NCBI GenBank assembly: GCA_025964635.1
Contig: JAOPYP010000729.1
Location: forward strand, 1 to 9,578
Length of the DNA stretch: 9,578 bases
DNA from: Actinomycetes bacterium
Lineage (GTDB): Bacteria > Actinomycetota > Actinomycetes > Streptosporangiales > Streptosporangiaceae
Direction: 5' to 3'
The notes below the pieces were generated by a model. That model searched no databases and was not told the origin of the DNA. It saw only the letters and a list, made by a program, of their open reading frames with translations. The translations under genes and the position numbers were made by a program. This document shows, piece after piece, positions 1 through 4,725 of this stretch. The stretch's first letter is position 1. Every line of letters starts with the position of its first letter.

Positions 1-2
1 TC

Positions 3-701
3 CGCCGCCGCCACCCGGTCGAGGTGGGAGACCTGGAGTTCCTGCGGGCCAGCACCACCCGGACCACCAAGATCACCGTGCCGGGCCCGTTCACCATGGC
101 CCAGCAGGCCCAGAACGACTACTACACGAGCACCGAGGATCTCGCCCTCGGCTATGCCGAGGCGGTCAACGAGGAGGTCGCGGACCTGTTCAGGGCGGGC
201 GCGGACATCGTCCAGCTCGACGAGCCCTACCTGCAGGCGCGCCCGGACGAGGCCCGCAAGTACGGCGTGCGGGTGATCAACCGGGCTTTGGAGGGCATCA
301 CCGGGACGACCGCCGTGCACCTGTGCTTCGGCTACGCCGCGATCATCCACGAGCGGCCGTCGGGCTACTCGTTCCTGCCGGAACTGGCCGACTGTGTCTG
401 CGACCAGGTCTCGGTCGAGACCGCGCAGTCCGGGCTGGACTGCGAGATACTCACCCGGCTGGATGGGAAAACGATCATCCTGGGCGTGCTGAACCTGGGC
501 GACGAGAACGTGGAGAACCCGGCCGAGATCGTCGCCCGGGTCCGCCGGGCACTGAAGTACGTGCCCGCGGAGCGGCTCGTGCTGGCCCCGGACTGCGGCA
601 TGAAGTACCTGCCCGGGGAGGCGGCGTACGGCAAGCTCGTCTCGCTGCGGATGGCCGCTGCCCTGCTCCGCGCCGACGCCGGGGTCCCCACCATCTCCTG
701 A
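3..701 (+). CDS. MetE-like (core-type) cobalamin-independent methionine synthase, 5'-truncated
   Basis: This is the C-terminal 232 residues of a methyltransferase of the cobalamin-independent methionine synthase family, which passes a methyl group to homocysteine in the cytoplasm. The frame is open to the left edge (RRRHPVEV precedes the first GTG at 24), so the gene starts outside the window and the GTG is probably internal. The catalytic zinc ligands known from MetE are all visible: H and C in HLCFGY (codons 318-320 and 324-326), E in SVETAQSG (417-419) and C in APDCGMK (594-596). QLDEPY matches the homocysteine-binding aspartate region. The TIM-barrel C-terminal motifs are complete. The length is more consistent with a short core MetE than with the roughly 750-aa two-domain enzyme, but the missing 5' part prevents proof. 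It converges on the rhodanese gene, 39 bp away. It could serve a methyl donor other than methyltetrahydrofolate, since core MetE proteins vary in donor. The family call is firm and the exact reaction is not. Confidence 0.88.
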   Translation, partial: RRRHPVEVGDLEFLRASTTRTTKITVPGPFTMAQQAQNDYYTSTEDLALGYAEAVNEEVADLFRAGADIVQLDEPYLQARPDEARKYGVRVINRALEGITGTTAVHLCFGYAAIIHERPSGYSFLPELADCVCDQVSVETAQSGLDCEILTRLDGKTIILGVLNLGDENVENPAEIVARVRRALKYVPAERLVLAPDCGMKYLPGEAAYGKLVSLRMAAALLRADAGVPTIS

Positions 702-740
702 CCGGCGACAGGTGCCGCTCGCGCGTCCCCGGCGGGCTGG

Positions 741-1601
741 TCATGGGCGCTCGACAGGGGTGCCGGGCAGTCGGCCCCACTCCGCCCACGAGCCGTCGTA
801 GACGCGGACATGGGCGCGGCCGAGCAGGTAAGTCAGGACGAACCAGGCGGTGCTGGCCCGCCCGCCGATCGTGCAGTAGGTGATCAGGTCACGGTCGCGG
901 CCGGGAGGGACGGCCGAGAAGACCGCGCGCAGTTCGGCCGCGGGCCGGAACGATCCGCGGTCGTCGTACAGGCCGTCGATGGGCTGGTGCACTGCCGAGG
1001 GGACGTGACCGGCGCGGCCTCCCGCCTCCATCCCGCCGGAGGGCCAGAACCGCCCGCCCGCATACTCGTCGCGGGTGCGGACGTCGAGGATGGTGGTGCC
1101 CGGGTCACTCATGGCCTCGCGCACCGCCGTGCGGTCCGCACGCAGCCGTGCGTCCGGCCCGGGGAGCACGTATCCGGTGCTGGCTGGCTCGGCCGGGGCA
1201 CTGCTGCACGGACGGCCCTCGCCTCGCCAGGTGTCGCGTGAGCAGTCGAGGATGCGCACATCGGCGTGGCCGTAGAGCTTCATGAGCCACAACCCCATGG
1301 CGGGCGCGTAGCCGTAGAACACGACCGTCGAATCCGGCCGGATCCCCGACTGCGCGGCCAGCCGTGCCACCGCCGCGCGACCGGCGGTCCCGTACTGCGC
1401 GTCCTTCAGGTCTGCGTACACATTCCACAGCACGGCTCCGTCAATGTGCCACTCGTCGTAGGCGAGACGGCTCACATCCACCTCGACCACCCGCACCGCG
1501 GGATCGTGCCGGTGGGCTTCCAGCCACGCCGGGCCGACCAGCACGTCCTCACGGGCGGCCGGCCCCGCTGAGCTTCGTCGTGTCACTGATGTGGTGTTCA
1601 T
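741..1601 (-). CDS. two-domain rhodanese (thiosulfate/3-mercaptopyruvate sulfurtransferase, SseA-like)
   Basis: This 286-aa cytoplasmic sulfurtransferase moves sulfane sulfur from thiosulfate or mercaptopyruvate to an acceptor such as cyanide through a cysteine persulfide. It has two rhodanese domains. The N-terminal one (about residues 20-130) contains VEVD and the DEWHIDGA segment but has FYGYAP where a cysteine loop would be, so it is non-catalytic, as usual in this family. The C-terminal one (about 155-282) has ILDVRTRDEY, GHVPSAV and the active loop CTIGGR with catalytic Cys243, then TAWFVLTYLLG and YDGSWAEWG, which are typical of actinobacterial SseA-like proteins. An ATG at 1673 is possible, but 1601 is preferred because GGAGG lies 5 nt upstream. 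The start sits inside nitrilase B and overlaps its end by 53 bp, so the gene is probably translationally coupled and last in the operon. The loop ends in Arg, which fits a thiosulfate donor better than the CGSGVT-type loop of mercaptopyruvate enzymes. The preferred donor is otherwise unproven. Confidence 0.9.
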   Translation of the reverse strand: MNTTSVTRRSSAGPAAREDVLVGPAWLEAHRHDPAVRVVEVDVSRLAYDEWHIDGAVLWNVYADLKDAQYGTAGRAAVARLAAQSGIRPDSTVVFYGYAPAMGLWLMKLYGHADVRILDCSRDTWRGEGRPCSSAPAEPASTGYVLPGPDARLRADRTAVREAMSDPGTTILDVRTRDEYAGGRFWPSGGMEAGGRAGHVPSAVHQPIDGLYDDRGSFRPAAELRAVFSAVPPGRDRDLITYCTIGGRASTAWFVLTYLLGRAHVRVYDGSWAEWGRLPGTPVERP

Positions 1602-2616
1602 CTGGGCCTCCATAAGGTGTTTCGGCCGGCCCGGCGCTGTTTGCCGCGCCGGCTTCCTTCGTTCTGCCGTCACTGCTGCTTTCGATGACGGCCGGGCGTG
1701 GGCTGGTGTCCACGTGAAGCTGGAAGACGTCCGGACGGTTGTAGTGACCGGCAGGATCCAGGTAACGGCGCGCTGCGGCGACGGCCCGCAGGTCGAGGTC
1801 GGCGATCAGGGTTGCCTCGCGCCGGCGGACCGGGCCCGCGATCAGGCTGCCGTCCGGCGCGACGATGACGGTGTTGCCTTCCTCCGGCCAGGGACCGTTC
1901 TCCGCCAGGTATTCGGGTGGGAGCAGGCGGTCACGCCCCGGGAAGCTGTCCGGGATCTGGTCGGTGTGCAGCACTGGATTGACACCGATGACGAACATCC
2001 GGTTCTCGCGCGCGAGGTGACGCATCGTGGCGATCCAGCCGTCCCCGACGGCCAGGGTGGGGGCGAGCCACACCTGCACGCCCTGGGCGTACAGGTGGAA
2101 CCGGGCCAGCGGCATGTAGTTCTCCCAGCAGATAAGCCCGCCGATCCTCGCCGTGCCGGTGTCGATGACCTTGAGGGTTGATCCGTCACCCATGCCCCAC
2201 ACGGTCCGTTCGGACCCGGTCGGCATGAGCTTGCGGTGGCGGCCGGCCAGCTCCCCGCCAGGGGAGAAGTACAGCACCGTGTTGTAGATCGTGGCGCCGT
2301 GCTGCTCTCGTTCGTTCACGCCGACGACCAGCCAGACCTGATGCTCGGCGGCGATGGCGGCCAGGCGCTCGCTGGCCGGGCCCGGTATTGCCACCGCGTT
2401 CTCGGCGAGGAGAGCGAACCAGTCCTCGTCGCCGTCCCAGATCGGCCGGGTGTCGATCCAGATCGGCGTCCCCGGAATGAACACCTCGGGGAACACCACC
2501 AGGTCCGCCGCCTGGGCGGCGGCTGCCGCGGTCAGCGCGGCGACCCGGTCGATGGTCGCGGAGCGGTCCATGAGCACGTAGCTGGCCTGCACCGCCGCCA
2601 CCCGGAGCGTGGTCAT
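1549..2616 (-). CDS. nitrilase B (carbon-nitrogen hydrolase, nitrilase branch)
   Basis: This 355-aa member of the nitrilase superfamily is predicted to hydrolyse R-CN to a carboxylate and ammonia. The Glu-Lys-Cys triad is complete: E44 in VFPEVF, K129 in RHRKLMPTG and C163 in GGLICWENYMPLAR. The auxiliary glutamate follows in GSERTVWG. CWENYMPLAR and the later GHYNRPDVF are typical of true nitrilases rather than amidases, ureidopropionases or NAD synthetase domains. After the catalytic core a tail of about 45 residues (SSSDGRTKEAG onward) is not recognisable and partly overlaps the rhodanese gene. In-frame starts also exist at 2625 (GTG) and 2622 (ATG, giving a TGATG junction with nitrilase A). 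ATG 2616 is chosen because GAGG lies 8 nt upstream. It is a diverged tandem paralogue of nitrilase A: the motifs around the triad are shared, but the stretch after VFPE and the APTLAVGDGW segment differ, which suggests a different substrate. The substrate is not known. Confidence 0.92.
   Translation of the reverse strand: MTTLRVAAVQASYVLMDRSATIDRVAALTAAAAAQAADLVVFPEVFIPGTPIWIDTRPIWDGDEDWFALLAENAVAIPGPASERLAAIAAEHQVWLVVGVNEREQHGATIYNTVLYFSPGGELAGRHRKLMPTGSERTVWGMGDGSTLKVIDTGTARIGGLICWENYMPLARFHLYAQGVQVWLAPTLAVGDGWIATMRHLARENRMFVIGVNPVLHTDQIPDSFPGRDRLLPPEYLAENGPWPEEGNTVIVAPDGSLIAGPVRRREATLIADLDLRAVAAARRYLDPAGHYNRPDVFQLHVDTSPRPAVIESSSDGRTKEAGAANSAGPAETPYGGPDEHHISDTTKLSGAGRP
1607..1611 (-). promoter_or_regulatory. 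Shine-Dalgarno site of the rhodanese gene
   Basis: On the minus strand GGAGG is followed by the 5-nt spacer CCCAG and then ATG at 1601. It lies inside the nitrilase B reading frame. It decides the rhodanese start against the upstream in-frame ATGs at 1613 and 1673; the 1613 ATG even overlaps the site. Confidence 0.7.
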
Positions 2617-2621
2617 CGCCA

Positions 2622-3689
2622 TCACCTCGCCCGGCTGGCGTGGGGCAGCGACTCGCCGCGCGGGGGCGCCAGCTCGCGAGGCGGGGACGCCGGTTCGGCG
2701 GGCGGGGGCGGTCCGGCGGGCGGGGCCGGTTCGGCGGCGTGACCGAGGTGGAACGAAACAGCCGTGCGCGGTGTGGCGTCGACGGCCAGGCGCAGGACGT
2801 CGTTGCGGCTGTAGTGGCCGACCGGGTCGAACTGCTGGCGGCTGGCCCGGGCCGTCCGTGCGTCGATCTCGGCGTAGACGATGCCTTCCTCGCCCGTGAG
2901 CGGACCGGCGAGCACGTCCCCGCCGGGCCCGATGATCGCGGTGTTGCCGCGGGAGAGCCAGTCCTCCGCGTCACCGTAGAGTTCGGCCCGGCCGGGCAGG
3001 CCGGCCGGGAGGTCGGTGGCGCGGATGCAGGAGGTGACGCCGATCACGTAGGTGCGGCCCTCCTTGGCGATGTGGCGCAGGGTCGGTACCCAGACATCTG
3101 AGTTGTCCCAGGTGGGAGCCAGGTAGATGTCGACCCCCTGGGCGTACAGCGCGGCCCGGGCCAGGGGCATGTAGTTCTCCCAGCAGATCAGCCCGCCGAG
3201 CCGGCCGAACCCGGTGTCGGTGACGGTCAGGGTCGATCCGTCGCCTGTTCCCCAGACCAGCCGTTCGCCGCCAGTGGGCATGAGCTTGCGGTGCCGGGCG
3301 GCGAGCGTCCCGTCGGGGGCGAAGTGCAGCAGCGTGTTATAGAGCGTGGAGCCGGCCTCGTCGCGTTCGCTCACGCCGACCGACAGCCAGATCCCCAGTC
3401 GCCGGGCGGTGCCGGCCAGCACGTCCGTGGCGGGCGATCCGACCACGACAGCATGGTCGAACAACAGGTCATACAGGGCGGTAGCGTGGCCGTCCCACGG
3501 CCGGGTGCGCCACACCCAGTCCGGGTAACCGGGCACGAACGCCTCGGGGAACACCACGAGGCGCGCGCCCTGCGCGGCGGCCTGCTCGGTGAGCGCGACC
3601 ACCTTGCGGATCGTCGCGTCGCGATCCAGCAGCACGGGAGCGGCCTGCACGGCTGCCACTGTCACTGGACCCGCCGTCAGTGGTTCCAT
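2622..3689 (-). CDS. nitrilase A (carbon-nitrogen hydrolase, nitrilase branch)
   Basis: This 355-aa nitrilase is predicted to convert a nitrile to its carboxylic acid plus ammonia, acting in the cytoplasm, usually as helical oligomers in this family. The triad is E49 in VFPEAF, K135 in RHRKLMPTG and C169 in GGLICWENYMPLAR. The extra glutamate is E142 in GGERLVWG. APTWDNSDVW, RHIAKEGRTYVIG and GHYSRNDV are standard nitrilase motifs. The enzyme core ends near residue 315. A proline/alanine-rich tail follows (about 318-350, for example PAPPAGPPPPAEPASPP), encoded by an 18-bp tandem repeat, and is absent from nitrilase B. The start ATG overlaps the end of the alpha/beta-hydrolase gene by 13 bp and has AGGGGG 7 nt upstream. 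The class is firm. Whether it prefers aliphatic, aromatic or arylaceto-nitriles cannot be read from sequence alone. Confidence 0.93.
   Translation of the reverse strand: MEPLTAGPVTVAAVQAAPVLLDRDATIRKVVALTEQAAAQGARLVVFPEAFVPGYPDWVWRTRPWDGHATALYDLLFDHAVVVGSPATDVLAGTARRLGIWLSVGVSERDEAGSTLYNTLLHFAPDGTLAARHRKLMPTGGERLVWGTGDGSTLTVTDTGFGRLGGLICWENYMPLARAALYAQGVDIYLAPTWDNSDVWVPTLRHIAKEGRTYVIGVTSCIRATDLPAGLPGRAELYGDAEDWLSRGNTAIIGPGGDVLAGPLTGEEGIVYAEIDARTARASRQQFDPVGHYSRNDVLRLAVDATPRTAVSFHLGHAAEPAPPAGPPPPAEPASPPRELAPPRGESLPHASRAR
2625..2628 (-). promoter_or_regulatory. Shine-Dalgarno site of nitrilase B
   Basis: On the minus strand GAGG, within the last codons of nitrilase A, is 8 nt upstream of ATG 2616. 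It is too close to serve the GTG at 2625 or the ATG at 2622. The nitrilase A stop (TGA, 2624-2622) lies in the spacer, a stop-restart arrangement that favours translational coupling. Confidence 0.55.
2691..2739. repeat. 18-bp tandem repeat, about 2.7 copies, in the nitrilase A tail
   Basis: The plus strand reads cggttcggcgggcggggg (2691-2708), cggtccggcgggcggggc (2709-2726) and then cggttcggcggcg (2727-2739). The first two units differ at two positions. Because 18 is a multiple of three, the repeat stays in frame and gives a hexapeptide-like Pro/Ala pattern (AEPAPP, AGPPPP, AEPASP) in nitrilase A. The copy number could vary by slippage without breaking the enzyme. Confidence 0.7.
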
Positions 3690-4582
3690 CGCTGAGCCCC
3701 CTGTCCGGCCGGCGTCACGGCCGCGGACGGCCGGAGCTGCTCCAGGAACCGGGCGAGCAGCTCGTTCACCGCGGCGGGCTGCTCCATGTTGATCATGTGA
3801 CCGGCGCCGGCGACGACGTGGTACCGGGCGCCCGGGATGCGGCGGGCGAGCACGGCGGACATCTCCCGGAAGCCCCTCACGTCGTGCTCGCCGACCAGCA
3901 CCAGGACTGGCATGGCCAGATCTTCCAGCCTGTCGATGGGCCGCGGCCGGATCGGCTGGTGCGGGTCGTGACCGGTCCAGTGCTGGCCCGGGTAGCCGCC
4001 GACCATGGCGGCCAGCTGGCCCGCCACGTCCGGTTGCCGGCGAGCGGCCGCAAACAGCGGGTGCGCCAGCCAGGCGGCCCGGCCGGCCAGCACCCCGCGG
4101 GCCCGGGCCCGCCGGCCCGTCTCATCGAGCGCTCTGGCCGAGTCGGGGTCCCAGGGGACGCCTTCGAGTACCGCGTCCAGCAGTACCAGGCCCCGGACCC
4201 GGTCCGGCGCGGCCAGCGCCGCCTCCATCACCACCCGGCCGCCAAACGACAACCCGGCCAGCACCGCCTGCCCGATGCCCAGGTGATCCAGCAGGGCCAT
4301 GAGGTCACCGGCATGGGTGTAGGCGGCGGCAGGGTCGAATGGCCCGGAGGCGCCGAACCCGCGGCAGTCGTAGCGCACCACCCGGAATCGTGCCGCCAGA
4401 TGGCGCACCTGCGGCTCCCACATGCGCATGTCCAGCCCGAAGCCGTGGACCAGTACCACGGCCGGGCCATCGCCGGTCACCTCGTAGGCCAGGCGGGCAC
4501 CTGGCCGCACCAGCACCCGGGAGGTGAGTGCCGGTGGCGGGAACCCGGCCAGCGCGCCAGGCATGGCAGGCGAGGTCATCAT
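3677..4582 (-). CDS. alpha/beta-fold hydrolase
   Basis: This 301-aa hydrolase belongs to the alpha/beta-hydrolase fold-1 family. The features in order are: oxyanion motif HGFG (residues 46-49), the YDCRGFGASG strand-turn, the nucleophile elbow GLSFGG with Ser112, the acid Asp234 in VGEHD, and the base His262 in GAGHMIN. The triad and spacing resemble 3-oxoadipate enol-lactonase-like or esterase/haloperoxidase-like enzymes. The cap between about residues 140 and 215 is helical and arginine/alanine-rich. ATG 4582 is chosen because AGGAG lies 5 nt upstream; the adjacent ATG 4579 (8 nt) is equally possible, while the GTG/ATG codons further upstream lack such a site. It is the first gene of the four-gene set and overlaps nitrilase A by 13 bp. 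In this context it may release or open a nitrile substrate, hydrolyse a product ester, or act as a hydroxynitrile lyase, a known activity of the fold in plants. None of these is shown by the residues. Confidence 0.87.
   Translation of the reverse strand: MMTSPAMPGALAGFPPPALTSRVLVRPGARLAYEVTGDGPAVVLVHGFGLDMRMWEPQVRHLAARFRVVRYDCRGFGASGPFDPAAAYTHAGDLMALLDHLGIGQAVLAGLSFGGRVVMEAALAAPDRVRGLVLLDAVLEGVPWDPDSARALDETGRRARARGVLAGRAAWLAHPLFAAARRQPDVAGQLAAMVGGYPGQHWTGHDPHQPIRPRPIDRLEDLAMPVLVLVGEHDVRGFREMSAVLARRIPGARYHVVAGAGHMINMEQPAAVNELLARFLEQLRPSAAVTPAGQGAQRWNH
3697..3702 (-). promoter_or_regulatory. Shine-Dalgarno site of nitrilase A
   Basis: On the minus strand AGGGGG is 7 nt upstream of ATG 3689. 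It lies inside the 3' end of the alpha/beta-hydrolase gene, so translation of the two genes is likely coupled. Confidence 0.55.
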
Positions 4583-4587
4583 GGGTG

Positions 4588-4594
4588 CTCCTAC
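4588..4594 (-). promoter_or_regulatory. Shine-Dalgarno site of the alpha/beta-hydrolase gene
   Basis: On the minus strand GTAGGAG lies 5 nt before ATG 4582 and 8 nt before ATG 4579. It rules out the longer open frame that begins at 4630. Confidence 0.65.
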
Positions 4595-4652
4595 GGTGCG
4601 GCGGGCGCCAGATGCCCCGCATACCCGCATCGTGCCGCACGGCTACCAACCG

Positions 4653-4671
4653 TCACATCGGTGTGAACACC
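4653..4671. repeat. two overlapping inverted repeats (candidate operator)
   Basis: TCACA (4653-4657) pairs with TGTGA (4662-4666) across 4 nt. GGTGT (4660-4664) pairs with ACACC (4667-4671) across 2 nt. The shared bases make the two symmetric elements mutually exclusive as hairpins, and they lie about 70-90 bp upstream of the operon's first start codon, a usual place for an activator or repressor site. Confidence 0.45.
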
Positions 4672-4707
4672 CAAGCCGGGCGGCGGTCTCTACCCATCTA
4701 GGCCCGC

Positions 4708-4725
4708 GGACTACGTAGCTAGTCC
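4708..4725 (-). terminator. weak hairpin at the end of the LAL gene (possible terminator)
   Basis: GGACTA (4708-4713) and TAGTCC (4720-4725) are perfect 6-bp arms around a 6-nt loop that contains part of the stop codon (TAG, 4721-4719). There is no T run after it. It could be a partial terminator or attenuator between the regulator and the operon, or chance. Confidence 0.3.

Larger units (their letters stand above)
4583..4718 (-). promoter_or_regulatory. leader/probable promoter region of the nitrilase operon
   Basis: This is the only gap (136 bp) before the operon on its strand, so the operon promoter probably lies here or in the end of the LAL gene. I see no convincing -35/-10 pair. It holds overlapping inverted repeats: TCACA-TCGG-TGTGA at 4653-4666, GGTGT-GA-ACACC at 4660-4671 and CGTGC-C-GCACG at 4631-4641. 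These are plausible operator sites for the neighbouring LuxR-type regulator or another factor. The arms are short, so chance cannot be excluded. Confidence 0.4.

Noticed and set aside
702..740. Bidirectional terminator between the convergent MetE-like and rhodanese genes
   Set aside because: Only TGACC/GGTCA 5-bp arms at the two stop codons and a 35-nt loop could be found. There is no stable stem and no T run.
1601..1673. Longer rhodanese start at 1673
   Set aside because: It would add 24 residues not typical of the family and increase the overlap with nitrilase B to 125 bp, and there is a good Shine-Dalgarno site for ATG 1601.
3680..4666. 328-codon open frame on the plus strand
   Set aside because: It is antisense to the alpha/beta-hydrolase, which has a full catalytic triad. 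The plus-strand product is low-complexity H/G/P/R-rich sequence.
4653..4666. CRP-like binding site
   Set aside because: The half-sites are inverted relative to the CRP consensus (TCACA-N4-TGTGA instead of TGTGA-N6-TCACA), so it is kept only as a generic inverted repeat.
4583..4718. Consensus -35/-10 promoter of the nitrilase operon
   Set aside because: Minus-strand pairs such as TTGGTA with GGGTAT, or TTCACA with TAGCCG, were tried. All are poor matches, so no specific promoter is claimed.
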